From Hemibagrus wyckioides (taxonomy: Eukaryota > Chordata > Actinopteri > Siluriformes > Bagridae), in contig NC_080734.1 of the NCBI RefSeq assembly GCF_019097595.1, positions 19,892,392 to 19,956,391 of the forward strand: a DNA stretch of 64,000 nucleotides. The letters run 5' to 3'. The position numbers and the translations under genes were made by a program. Within the stretch, counting starts at the first letter, position 1, and every line of letters begins with the position of its first letter. The notes under the pieces were generated by a model, which saw only the letters and a program-made list of their open reading frames with translations, searched no databases and was not told the origin of the DNA. Below, in pieces: positions 1 to 9,918 of the stretch.

Positions 1-112
1 CTGATTTAGCTGAAACATATAGCTGTGTGTCATCTGCATAACAGTGGAAGCTAATACCATGTTTATGAATAATTGCACCAAGGGGTAACATATATATAAT
101 ATTATATTATAT

Positions 113-208
<96 letters not shown>

Positions 209-983
209 AGAAAAGCAGTGGGCCTAAGACAGAACCTTGTGGAACACCGAACATAACCTTGGTATGCATGGAGAAGTCACCATCTAGATCTACAAACTGA
301 TAACGGTCAGTCAAATAAGACTTGAGCCAGGAGAGGGCTGTTCCTTTAACACCAACATGTTCTAGTCTATCAAGTAGAACAGTGTGATCAATGGTGTCAA
401 AAACTGCACTAAGATCGAGTAACACCAGTAGGGAGACACAACCCTGATCAGAAGCCAGTAACAGGTCATTTACCACTTTAACCAGTGCTGTCTCTGTGCT
501 ATGATGAGGCCTAAATCCTGACTGATGCATTTCATAAATGTTATTTCTATGCAGGTATGAACATAACTGCTGTGCTACAGCCTTTTCTAGGATCTTGGAG
601 ATAAAGGGCAGGTTTGATATCGGTCTATAGTTAGACAGCTGACAGGGGTCGAGGTCCGGTTTTTTAATCAAGGGTTTGATAACTGCTAGCTTAAAAGATT
701 TAGGCACATAGCCAGTGCTTAAAGAATTATTTATTACTTTTAGAAGGGGTTCAGTAGCTACTGGTAATATCTGTTTAAGGAAAGATGTGGGTAAAGGATC
801 TAGGATGCAGGTAGAAGATTTTGAAGAAGAAATTAGTGAAATTAGATCAGGCTCTTGAAGTGGAGTGAAGCACTCTAAGCTCTGATCAGAAATAGCTATG
901 TTATCTAAAGAATTATCTATTAAATAATATGGTTTTAAATTAATAGTCTGAATTTTTTTTCCTGATATTGTCAATTTTTTCAT
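1..983 (-). pseudogene. LINE reverse transcriptase (partial)
   Basis: Minus-strand reading gives finger and palm motifs of an L2-type reverse transcriptase, which would prime cDNA synthesis at the nicked target. Visible pieces are [22 protein letters not shown], the motif-A region [16 protein letters not shown] (Asp retained), and [16 protein letters not shown]. The catalytic YADD box is encoded at about 27-38, after a (TA)n expansion that splits the domain between SLY and MLPLGAI. Stops created by TATAA variants near 100-120 end the frame, so the enzyme is broken. The rest of the protein lies beyond base 1. Confidence 0.85.
90..205. repeat. (TA)n microsatellite inside a LINE RT gene
   Basis: A short TATAT-ATTATATTAT stretch (90-120) leads into an uninterrupted TA dinucleotide tract to about 205. 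The tract sits exactly where neighbouring copies read TATATAGGGAG or TGTATACTGAG, so it expanded from a natural TATATA seed in the codons for Leu-Tyr-Met. Tracts of this kind are unstable and prone to slippage and assembly error. Confidence 0.95.
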
Positions 984-1479
984 TGAAAAAATTCAAGAAA
1001 TCATTGCTGCTAAATGTAGATGGTGTGCTTTTCTACAGTGGTTTTACTCCTAGTTAGTTTTGCTACAGTGCTAAATAATTTTGAATTGTTTTTGTTATCT
1101 TCGATTAGGGCAGAGATATACGCTGATCTAGCAGCACTAAGAGAATTTTTGTATCCCAGAAGGCTTTCCTTCCACACAATCTGGAATACTGCTAATTTAG
1201 TTTGCCATTTACGCTCTAGTTTCCTAGCTGATTGTTTTAAAGCTCGTGTGTGGTCGTTGTACCAGGGTGCTAGTTTCTTGTCTTTAATTTTTTTTTCCTT
1301 TTAAGTGGAGCTACACTGTCTAGGGTGTTCCGAAATAATGACTCCAAGTAATCAGTCACCTGGTCAAGTTCTGTAGGGTCAGAGGGTGAACCAATCATGT
1401 GTGATAATTCTGGGAAACTATCGGTAAATCTCTCTGCGGTGGCAGACGTAAATATACGCTTCATACGGTAATGCGGCAA

Positions 1480-2284
1480 GTTGCATCTTGTGACCTAAGA
1501 CGCATTCTAAATGAAACTAGATAATGATCTGAGATAGCTTCCGACTGTGGAAGAGTGACTGTTTTCTATATTTAATCCGAATGTAAAAATGAGATCCAGA
1601 GTTTGACCTCCATTATGAGTGGATCCTATTACATTTTGATTAACACCTAATGAATCTAAGATGGACACAACTGCTGTTCTCAGAGGGTCTTCTGGCTTAT
1701 CAAAATGAATGTTGAAGTCTCCTACTATTAATGCTTTGTCTAAAGAAACAACAAGGTTTGAAGTAAAATCTCCAAATTCACTAAGGAATTCAGAGTATGG
1801 CCCTGGGGGTCTGTAAATAACAATTAGTGGAATTGACTCTGTGAACTTATTATTAGTACTTGCATATGTTAGGTTAGTATAAAGAACTTGATGTCTGGGT
1901 TTTTGTGTGGCGCTTAGCTTATTATCATGAATAACTGCAACACCTCCTCCCCTGCCTGTTAGATGCAGCTGATGTATATAGCTATAGCCAGGCGGACAAG
2001 CTTCATTTAATGCTACGTACTCGTTTTGTTTAATCCATGTTTCTGTTAAACAAAACACTGAACTCCTGATCAGTAATCAGTTCATTAATTATAAGTGCTT
2101 TAGTTGACAGAGATCTTATATTTAACAGTCCTAGCTTCAGATCAAAGGTGCAGGCTGTGCATTCACTATCATCTAGTTTTATGGTAATCAGGTTACTAAA
2201 ACAAATTTTCTGATTGTTAAAACATTTTTGTTTGGCTCGGGGAATAGACAGTCTCAATGTTATGAACCCTGATTGATGACTCAT
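1480..2284 (-). pseudogene. LINE AP-endonuclease domain
   Basis: The fragments read as an exonuclease-endonuclease-phosphatase fold, which nicks target DNA for target-primed reverse transcription. In order on the minus strand: LGLLNIRSLSTKA (about 2140), a frame change near 2040-2058, FCLTETWIKQNEYVALNEAC with the catalytic Glu of ETW, GRGGGVAVIHDNKLSA, IPLIVIYRPPGPYSEFLSEF, and ALIVGDFNIHFDKPEDP with the GDFN active-site Asp/Asn. The domain is followed by GSTHNGGQTLDLIFT (His, Asp). The frameshift near 2040 and loss of the last part near 1520 leave it inactive. The linker toward RT (990-1480) is also open only in pieces. Confidence 0.8.
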
Positions 2285-2339
2285 TGCAGCCAGCAGACGG
2301 TCGGATTAATCTGTTTGTCTGCTCCCTGGCTCTGGATTG

Positions 2340-3209
2340 TCACCGATTAACTAGATCTGCTCTAAGACTATGTGCTATGCTGCAAGAAATGAGAGCAGCA
2401 TCCTCCCGAGTGGGATGGACACCGTCCCGTCCTAACAGGCCAGGCTTGCCCTCAAAAGAGCTCCAATTGTCTATGAAGCCCACATTGTTTTCGGAGCACC
2501 ACCTGGACATCCAGCAGTTCAGCGACCATAACCTGCTGTAAGCTACATCGCCACGCCGCATTGGGATGGGGCCAGAGCATACTATGTGGTCGGACATCGC
2601 CTTCGCTAATTTACACACCTCTACAACATTACTCTTAGTAATCTCAGACTGACGAAGGCATATATCATTAGCTCCTACATGGAAAACTATCTTGGAGAAC
2701 CTGTGCTTGCCTAGGACCCTAAGATTACCTGCAATGTCCGGCGCCCTGGCTCCTGGAATACACCTAACCTGTGCTGCTGGAGCCCCTAAAGGCCTAGCTA
2801 ATTTCACATGCCTTAAAATTGAGTCTCCTATAACCAGAGCTCTTGTGGAGTGGAGAGGAGTAAGCCCACTGAGAAGCCCACTTCCCGTGGGCAAGCCTTA
2901 GTGTTAGCCTTGGCTGCGTGACTATGCCGCCGAGTCGTCACCCATTTGCCCCGCTGTGAGGGCTCTAATGCCGGAGTTGGGGGGTTACTAACTCCACCTA
3001 AGGCATCCAGACTTCCTCCTACAGACACTACACTACTGTCACTATCACTAACCCTCTCGAGTCTGGATGTGCACCTCTAAAGCTAATATCTTCTCCGTCA
3101 GAGAGCTAACTATCGTACACTTATCACAGGTAAAATTAACACTAACGACGGAGGAAGAATTGCTGAACATCCTGCAGCTCAAACACTGAACCAGCTGAAA
3201 GTTAGCCAT
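2340..3209 (-). pseudogene. LINE ORF1 with SGNH/GDSL esterase domain
   Basis: The start is probably the ATG at 3209, because the next codons give a small Cys-rich head (CLSC ... CDKC) and a leucine heptad stretch, as in ORF1 proteins of L2/CR1 elements. After frame breaks near 3055 and 2830-2890 comes a clear SGNH hydrolase: VIGDSILRHVK (catalytic Ser block), VFHVGANDICLRQSEI (Asn block), SGPIPMRRGD, and GRDGVHPTREDA (Asp-His pair). Esterase ORF1 proteins bind RNA/membranes in this LINE group; the cellular role is known only from family work. The esterase half (2340-2894) is uninterrupted and keeps all four catalytic blocks. Confidence 0.8.
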
Positions 3210-3429
3210 ACTGAATGATCACGTACCTTTGAGTGAATCTATTCTCCAACTGCTGTGTAAAAACCGGGGGTGAAGGCTTCACGCGATAGAAAAACAAAAC
3301 AATCAACTGCGATATGCAAGTAAAGATTTAGCAAACGAAACCTGTCAGAGTAAGAAATTTAGGTGAAAGAGAAAAAAGAAACAGATGATATAAACTTCGA
3401 ATGAAAAACGCCAACACAGGCAAGAACTC

Positions 3430-4146
3430 GCGGTAAGTGCTTCAAACACAGGAAGTGACGCCTCTGGTTTTGATGAAATGTATAACTGGGTATCATTGGC
3501 ATAACAATGGAAACTAATCCCATGCCTTCTAATGTTACCCAAAGGAAGCATGTATACTGAGAAAAGCAGAGGTCCTAAAACTGATCCTTGTGGGACCCCA
3601 TATTTCACTGGCACTTTACTGGACAGTTCTCCATTTAAATCTACAAAGTGGTATCGATCAGACAGGTAGGATCTAAACCATTTTAATGCCTGTCCTTGCA
3701 TACCTTTCTGTACCAGTTTCTGTACTATGATGGGGCCTAAAACCTGACTGAAATTCAAGGATATTGTTTTCCTGTAGGAAGGAGCATAACTGGGCTGATA
3801 CCACTTTTTTATATATATATATATATAATATACACGGAAGGTTTGAAATAGCTCTGTAATTTGATTTCATCAGGGTCTAGTTTCTGTTTCTTAAGAATAG
3901 GCTTAACTGCTAACTTGAGAGATTTTGGGACATGACCTAGATATAATGGAGTTAATATTGAGAAGAGGCTCTCCAGCTCCATGCATCACTTCTTTTCAGC
4001 AATCTAGTTGGAATTGGATCTAACAAACACGTTGTTGATTTAGCCATGGTGATGAGTTTAAATAGCTCTTCCTGCCCTATACTGGTAAAGCATTGTAGCT
4101 TTATATGTGGAGCTTTAGGCTGGTCTAGATCACTGGATGCTGTCAA
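3430..4146 (-). pseudogene. LINE RT fragments, copy 2
   Basis: Three frame pieces on the minus strand give TTCLLDPIPTRLLK (about 4050), [43 protein letters not shown] and [19 protein letters not shown]. The catalytic box reads YAND instead of YADD (about 3495-3506), so one metal-binding Asp is lost. A short (TA)n lies at 3811-3828 within the finger region. Inactive. Confidence 0.8.
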
Positions 4147-4779
4147 AGGTTAAACATCCAATATTTTGTTCCTAATACTATCCATTTTTTTTAGTGAAGA
4201 AATTCATAAAGTCCTCACCACTAAACTGTGCTGAAATACTCCCTCCAGAAATCTGATTTGTTAGTCTAGCCACTGTACTGAATAAGAATCTGGGATGGTT
4301 TTGGTTTATTTCTCAGTTTGCTCAGATGCCCAGCCCTAGCAGCTTTTAGAGCCTGTCTATAGTTGGACAAACTGTCTTTAAACGCAATTCTAAAAACTTC
4401 TAATTTGGTTTTTCTCCACTTTTGCTCTTTCTCCACTTTTGCTCTGTTGTGGGTATGACTCATACCATGGTGCAGGTGTTTTTATCTCTGAACTTTTTTA
4501 GTCGGATGGGGGCAACAGTGTCTAGTGTGCTGGTGAAAATGGTGCCTATGCTGTAGGTTACTTCATCTAGATCTGCATTTAGGGGTCTAGTAAGAAGTTG
4601 AGACAGATCTGGCAGATAGCTTGTAAATCTGTCTAGTGGTTGGAGTTATAGTTCTACCAAGTTTATAACATGGAGAGACATGTCTGTTCTACAGGTAGAG
4701 TGTACACTAAGAGGTGATGGTCTGTGATGTCATCGCTTTGAGGTAGAACGGTTATATCAATAACATCAGTCCCATGTGA

Positions 4780-5280
4780 TGCAACTAAGTCTAGTGTATG
4801 ATAAAAATGAGGAGTTGGTCTATTAATGTTTTGTTTAACCCCAAAGGAATTTAGTAAATCTATAAATGCGAGTCCTAATGCATCGTTAGCATCATCTACA
4901 TGATTGTTAGTCTCCTACAATTAACACTTTGTCAAAACTATCAAAAGATCTGAGTAAATGTGCAAACTCATTAAGAAAATCAGTGTAGGGCCCTGGGGGT
5001 CTATACACAGTGGCCAGAGCAAGATATAGTACGGATTTTTTTTATGTATGTCAGAGTTGCAACATTAAGGATGAGCACTTCAAATGAGCTAAACCTGGGT
5101 CCTGTTTTCTGAGTAATGGTAAGAGAATTATTATAGATGGTTGCAACACCACCACCATGACCTGTCTGATGGGGCTCATGCTTTTCTTGTTTTTCTTTAC
5201 CTATTTGGCCTTTGTCAGGTTTAATTGTGATGTCTCGTATTTCAAGAGCTATTAACAAATTTATTCTTTAATCTCACTAA
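4780..5280 (-). pseudogene. LINE endonuclease fragments, copy 2
   Basis: Minus-strand pieces include TGHGGGVATIYNNSLTITQK (about 5100-5170), YRPPGPYTDFLNEFA (about 4950-5000) and KVLIVGD followed by a stop (about 4920). These correspond to GRGGGVAVI, YRPPGPYSEFL and ALIVGDFN of copy 1. The GDFN motif is interrupted. An upstream linker remnant is visible at 4266-4463 (TKLEVFRIAFKDSLSNYRQA). Confidence 0.7.
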
Positions 5281-5379
5281 TCAGGGAACAGACACAGTTT
5301 CTATAGGACGAGCTATGTGTGAACTTGTGTTAGTCAGATGGTGCGCAGTGTCCTGGAGATGTTGTCCAAGAGGACTGCT

Positions 5380-5866
5380 GCTCCAGCTCTGCTTTGGTGC
5401 AGGCCATCAGAACAGTAGAACCTAGGACGCTCCCAGAAAACCATTCCAGTTATTAACGAATGGTAATTTTCTGTTCTTGACACCAAGACTGTAACCATTC
5501 ATTAAATGCAAATACCCTACTGAACCTTTTGATTCCTCGCTGGAACGTGGGAAGTGGTCCTGACACGATGATCCTCGTCATGGGCAATGTGGTGTGAACC
5601 TTCTCTACCAGGCTCCTGAAGTCCTTCAGGATCTCCGTCTGCCTCAGCCTGATGTCATTCGTGCCAGCATGGAGGACCACAGCTCCGATGTTCTTGGTGA
5701 GGATCACAGGTACCTGTGCAGCGACATCAAGAACACAAGCACCAAGAAAATGAGTGCGCACCTTACCTTTAGCCGCGCTAGCACGGACATGCTGGACGAT
5801 GGAGTCTCCAATCACAATCGACATAATGTTAAAAAGCAGTAGAATAACATAATTGGTGAAAAACAA
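5380..5866 (-). pseudogene. LINE ORF1 esterase, copy 2
   Basis: The frame at 5453-5866 gives IVIGDSIVQHVRASAAKGKV (Ser block), VVLHAGTNDIRLRQTEIL (Asn block), IIVSGPLPTFQRG and FNEWLQSWCQEQ, an SGNH hydrolase. It ends early at 5453, but the missing Asp-His block (DGLH) is found in another frame at 5398-5409, so a frameshift separates it from the rest. The first residues of the 5453-5866 frame before IVIGDS are not LINE-like. Confidence 0.75.
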
Positions 5867-6170
5867 ACTTGATAGCCAGGCTAATGGGTTAGCATGCTAT
5901 TGGGCTAACTGGCTATAAGCGGGTGATCAGGAAAACAAATAAAACTAGTTATATAAAAAGTGTTTGGAATGAGAATGTTATGTGATACTATCAGCTAATG
6001 AGGATATTATAAAAAGTTATGATATGGGACTGGATCTCGGATAGAAATCTAGAAAACGTAGTGAAATTGTAGGTCAGCTTGATGGAGCTCAGAAAAACAC
6101 ATCTGCACTCAAGGCCTCCAAGGCACTCATTCAATACAAATGTAAGGGAGGGCTTTTACAACCCTTGAAG
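5867..6170. other. no recognisable feature
   Basis: AT-rich sequence with short imperfect repeats of GGCTAAC/GTTAGC type near 5875-5920. I see no coding or repeat signature. Confidence 0.4.
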
Positions 6171-6221
6171 GGATGGGTAAATTGTTAGAATATTCAGTAT
6201 TCACATTTTGTTATGACTTAC

Positions 6222-6350
6222 CCCCAGTTTGATGGTTTGGTCTAGGCCATGGCTGTACTAAAGCAGTTGGCCTTTGGACATAATCTGAACATTCTGTCGT
6301 TCTTTCTTACAGACAATGAAATTACGTATGCTGATTGTTTCGATTTCCTA
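6222..6350 (-). other. exon-like block, copy A
   Basis: The minus strand reads VQRPTALVQPWPRPNHQTGG followed by a donor-like GG|GTAAGT (donor at 6216-6221). The same block occurs at 13021-13165, where it reads FQRPIAVLLPQPGPIQQTSR before C|GTAAGT. Conservation of both the peptide and the donor between two diverged copies suggests a real spliced exon of the original element. Confidence 0.45.
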
Positions 6351-6568
6351 GATGTTAGTGTCTAAGTATAGTCTGGTCTTATTCTGTAGTTAAAATGTTT
6401 CAAAATTAAACAGTCTGTTTCCATGTATAAGTAAAAGAACAAGACATTCTTCTAAATATTTCATATGTAAATTCCATAATTATTAATATTAGAATAATAT
6501 TAATGACATTCAACCTAATACACATGAATGAATTTATTCAAGTTAGTGTAAATGTGCTAAGTTCTCAC

Positions 6569-6585
6569 CTGTGGGAAAAGTCCAT
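6569..6585 (-). other. putative first coding exon (MDF...), copy A
   Basis: The minus strand reads CCATGGACTTTTCCCACAG followed by GTGAGA. The ATG has a strong CC-ATG-G context and is followed after 17 bases by a donor. A sister copy with the same layout is at 30912-30927 (ATGGACTTCACAACAG|GTAAGA). About 60 bases of similar 5' sequence precede each, including GGATTTCCAAAG on the plus strand. Confidence 0.4.
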
Positions 6586-6891
6586 GGTCTCTAAAAGTTT
6601 GAATGGAGAGCATAGTTCTGTACACTCTGGATTTCCAAAGTTGTGAAGTCACTTGGTAGACTTTTTTAAAATGAGCTTATGTATCAGGTGTGAACGTGGG
6701 GGTGTATGTGTATTGGTGATTGTGGGAGATGACTGGATTACACCCTCAGATAAACTTACAACTTCTATGTTTTATCAGTAGAAACATACATATCCATATG
6801 CTTGTGTGTGTCGCGTACGGGGGTTTGTGTGGGGTGTGAAAGTGGGTGTGGGGATGTTCATGTGTGGGTGATTGTGGGGTCTGACAATGTA

Positions 6892-7569
6892 TTATGTTAC
6901 CTTCAGGAGATAAACATTGATCATCCTCATTGTATGAAAAGGGGCGGGACATTGTGACGTAGACGATTTCAAACTGGATGAAAAGGGGGGGGGGACCTTG
7001 GACAATTCTGATTGACTGTCAGACCTGTCAACTATTTTTATTAAAGAAGCCAACCATATCTCTCTCACACTGGTGTTTGCACAAATCGTTAAACCCAAAA
7101 ATTTATCAACCTGTTCAACTTGAAAATCGTTTTTTCCAGGGTTCAAAAGCTGCAACGCATAATGCAAAGCACATGTCTTTGTTGTGAAGGATGTACAGAT
7201 GGGTTTTTTTTTTTTCTGAACTGAACATTTTACCAATTTTTCTCCTTCCTGTACCACCGTGAGGCAGTCAAACTATTTGGATTAATAATTCTAGTGAATT
7301 GTCTGTAAATTTCACATTTACTTTGAACTGAATTTGCAAGCATAGTTAAAGACTGCAAATCAATGGACCCATTGACTAATTGAATGCGCAGCGACATCGA
7401 GTGCATCACCTCTAATTTCAACAGTGACGGCATCCATCGTTGGAATGATTTCATTTGCCACTTCTATTAAACTGTTTAGAATCTCTAAAACATAAAATTC
7501 TGCAAAACTGACATTAGCGATTGCTGAAAAATTAACTTTTCTCCTAATCTGTGTTATTGAACCAGTCAC
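6892..7569 (-). pseudogene. unknown protein of the virus-like element
   Basis: Two or three overlapping minus-strand frames read as one broken, mostly helical protein: VNFSAIANVSFAEFYVLEIL, NSLIEVANEIIPTMDAVTVEI, SIDLQSLTMLANSVQSKCEI, and further on DFQVEQVDKFLGLTICANTS and VREIWLASLIKIVDRSDSQS. I do not recognise the family. The composition looks like real former coding sequence because the similar-quality helices continue across the frame changes near 7370-7450 and 7230. A G-run at 6984-6991 and a T-run at 7205-7216 disrupt the frame. Confidence 0.4.
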
Positions 7570-7689
7570 GGTTGATCATTCTAATATTAGGATCCGATTA
7601 CCGATTTTGAGCATTTGGCTCATAGACATCTATTTGAGATCACTCGGCATTTCAAATATGTTCATCAGTTGCTGAATTTTGTGAAGCAA

Positions 7690-8434
7690 AAGCTGGGGGG
7701 GTTCAATAAGTTAACAAGACTGTTGTTTAACTTGAAGTCTTTGATTTAGATCATGAGACAGATCTTGAGTTAATGGGGTGTGTTGTGGGGGTTCAGGAGT
7801 TGAGGCGACATTAACGCTGTGATCAGTAGATAAGGTTAAACTTTCATTCAGCCGATTCACAGCATCTATTAATGTGGGGTTCAACTGCATAGAATGACTT
7901 TCATTCAGACTTTGGTTTAATTCGTGTGGAGACGACGGTGTGTTTTTATCACGATTTGACCAGAATTTTGATTTGAAATTTTCAATGATTAATCTCGTCC
8001 AAATTCCTTAGATTTTCATTCAATTGATTTACTGCATCGATCAAGGTAGGGTTTAATTGTATGGAGTGTTGGAAATCATTTATACTATTCTGTAATCTTA
8101 AGAGACTTTGGTTTAGTTGGTAGAATGTTGCACAGAGTCACTGGTGCAGTTGATGCAATCTCATCTACACTAGGAGACTGACTAACAAGCTGGTGTGAAC
8201 GAAACAAATTTTCGTTCAACACGTTAACCACTTCAGTTAAATACAGGTTCATTCACTTAACTGATCATTCACTGTCAAACATCTATATAAGTACCCACAA
8301 TTGATCAAAAATGCAATGATCTCTACCTGGTTGGTTTTGAAGTGAATAATATAGATCAAAGTTCTCCAGTAATCCTAGTCTTGTTTGAAATAATTCCACA
8401 ATTGCATCAAGGTTTTGTTCTTGACCAAAGTTAT
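7690..8434 (-). repeat. degenerate internal peptide repeats
   Basis: The minus strand contains at least three related units: NLYLTEVVNVLNENLF (about 8190-8250), KPYLDRCSKSIE (about 8020-8060) and NPTLIDAVNRLNESLTLS (about 7840-7890), with FGQEQNLDAIVELFQTRLGL at the Gypsy junction. At DNA level, plus-strand blocks such as GTTCAACTGCATAGAATG (7880) and GTTTAATTGTATGGAGTG (8048) match. This may be an old coiled-coil region with a repeat of about 60 residues. Function unknown. Confidence 0.4.
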
Positions 8435-8756
8435 TGTCACGGATCTGTGGGACTCTGATGTCACCACGCCCTAGTCACCTGAATGCCGCCACCACCGCAC
8501 CTGCTGGCAATTAGCCAGAATTTGTATTTAAAGGCCAAACTCGCCAGAATCAGCGGCGAGTATTAGCATCTGTTTTCGAGTGTCACGTTATGCTTGATGC
8601 CAGCCTTTTTTCCTGCTTGCCTAAGTTTTGGTATTAGACGTGATTTCCTGAGTTGATCCTTTGCCTTCAAGGACGTTTTTGTGTTCTGGCCACAAATAAA
8701 TCTCCCTTTGAGTGCATACCTGACCCGTCTGGTTCCTTCCCCAGCTAACTAAGACA
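8435..8756 (+). repeat. Gypsy 5' LTR
   Basis: Starts TGTCACGG and ends CTAAGACA. A TATA-like TATTTAAA lies at 8525-8532, and transcription would begin about 25 bases on, near 8553-8557. An AATAAA for 3' processing is visible at about 8696. Confidence 0.9.
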
Positions 8757-8761
8757 GACAG

Positions 8762-8771
8762 AATACTCGCC
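8762..8771 (+). promoter_or_regulatory. candidate self-primer binding site
   Basis: Just 5 bases past the LTR the sequence AATACTCGCC occurs. It is the exact reverse complement of GGCGAGTATT at 8555-8564, which is where the transcript should begin. No TGG (tRNA-CCA complement) follows the LTR. The arrangement matches the self-priming used by the Tf1/sushi group of chromodomain Gypsy elements, in which the RNA 5' end folds back to prime minus-strand DNA. Confidence 0.55.
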
Positions 8772-8808
8772 CCAAACTGTAAGAAAGCAGTGGCCACTTA
8801 CCTGGAGA

Positions 8809-9918
8809 ATGTCAGTCCCACACGCCGGTGCACCTTCCCCACCGGACCCGCAGCCACCACAAGCTGGACCGCCACCTTCTCCCAACCCTTTCAGGGAATT
8901 GGCCATCTCACTGCAGGAGACCATACAGGCCGCTGAGGCTCCTCCGGCTTGTTCCGTGGCCAAACCGGCGTTATATTCAGGGGAAGCATCGGAGTGTGCC
9001 GGATTCCTTATGCAGTGTCGGCTCTATTTCGAGGTGGTCCCTCAGCAGTTCCCCACCGACGGTGCAAAGATTGCGTTTATGCTCTCCTTACTTTCAAGGG
9101 AGGCTCGACGCTGGGCGGAGGCGTTATGGACATCTGAGAGTTCCACCCTTGCCTCCCTGGACAGCTTCAAGTCGCAATTCAAGGCAGTCTTCGGTGCGAG
9201 CGCATCTGTCGTTTCGGTCCACGACGAGCTGTTTTCCCTGCGGCAAGACAAGAGGACTGTCCGGGAGTATACGTTACGTTTCCGCTCGCTCGCAACATCT
9301 AGTGGGTGGAACGACACGGCGCTACTCGTGGCTTACCGGCGAGGCTTACGGCCCGAGGTCCGACGGCAGATGGCCATTTATGATGACTCTGCCAGCCTTG
9401 AAGCCTTCATGCTGAAGGCACAGTGTGTGGCACTACATCTCACCACGGTCAGTGCTGAGGGACGCTATATGTCTGACACCTCACCCCAAGAGGACATTCC
9501 CGCATTGGAGCCTATGCAGATGGACGAATACCACCTCTCCACCAGCGAACGGCAACGCCGTGTACTGCGTGGACTGTGCCTCTACTGCGGGGAGGCCGGG
9601 CATTCCATCCCTACCTGTCCGGTCCGGTCCCATCGCCCAGCGATGAGTACTATCCAAATGAACTCCTTAATGTTTAACCCCCGGTACCATGAGGCTACCC
9701 TGATTTCTGATTCTCGCCCTTATCCAGTGCAAGTACTTTTCGACTCCGGGGCCTCGGGAAACTTTTATCTCCTCCCAGGTTCTGGTGGCCTGCCATATAC
9801 CCCGACAGCCGAGTCCCAGGCATTATCAGATCACCATTATCCAAGGAAAACCGCTGGGTCAGGGACTGGTGAAGTGGATCTCGCCCGAACTCATTCTCCG
9901 TATCGGGGTGCTGCATGA
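8809..9918 (+). pseudogene. Gypsy gag plus start of protease
   Basis: The ATG at 8809 starts a 369-residue frame. Residues 1-50 are Pro-rich; a retrotransposon gag domain follows (FLMQCRLYFEVVPQQFPTDG, FKSQFKAVFGA, LRFRSLATSSGWNDTALLVA); a CCHC zinc knuckle CLYCGEAGHSIPTC is near residue 257; the protease active site FDSGASGNF is near residue 312. The frame breaks near 9780, and the rest of the protease and pol continue in the next frame from about 9785. Gag would form the particle and bind RNA. Confidence 0.88.

Larger units (their letters stand above)
1..3240 (-). mobile_element. L2-clade LINE, copy 1 (runs off the left edge)
   Basis: A non-LTR retrotransposon reads right to left: ORF1 with an SGNH-esterase domain (2340-3209), an AP-endonuclease domain (1480-2284), a linker (990-1480) and a reverse transcriptase (1-983) whose 3' part lies outside the window. 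The layout and the RT wording ([52 protein letters not shown]) match the L2/CR1 group. Several frameshifts and stops make this copy inactive. Copy 2 lies directly upstream in the same orientation, and copy 3 at 31960-33745 is closely similar. Confidence 0.85.
3345..5866 (-). mobile_element. L2-clade LINE, copy 2 (decayed)
   Basis: This is a second, more divergent L2-type element in the same orientation, with its RT end against the 5' end of copy 1. Order on the minus strand: ORF1 esterase (5380-5866), endonuclease (about 4780-5280), linker (4266-4463), RT (3430-4146). RT wording ([41 protein letters not shown]) is close to but distinct from copy 1, so this is a different subfamily rather than a tandem duplicate. 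Confidence 0.8.
6170..8434 (-). mobile_element. Maverick/Polinton-like element remnant, distal half
   Basis: This is the downstream part (minus strand) of the element whose polymerase lies at 13490-14688; the Gypsy insertion at 8435-12817 separates the halves, and the 5-base duplication GTTAT proves they were contiguous. It holds a set of degenerate helical reading frames (6892-8430), a short start exon (6569-6585) and a second exon-like block (6222-6350). Sequence blocks recur at 12884-13165, 25391-25430 and 30890-31030, so the element is multicopy. Assignment to the Maverick class rests on the polymerase only. Confidence 0.5.

Noticed and set aside
8756..8761. tRNA primer-binding site directly after the Gypsy LTR
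   Set aside because: The sequence is GACAGA, not TGG, so the usual tRNA priming was set aside in favour of the self-complementary site.
8828..9415. 195-codon plus-strand frame overlapping gag
   Set aside because: It is the shifted frame of gag, rich in Arg, Ser and Pro as expected for an out-of-frame reading of a GC-rich gene.
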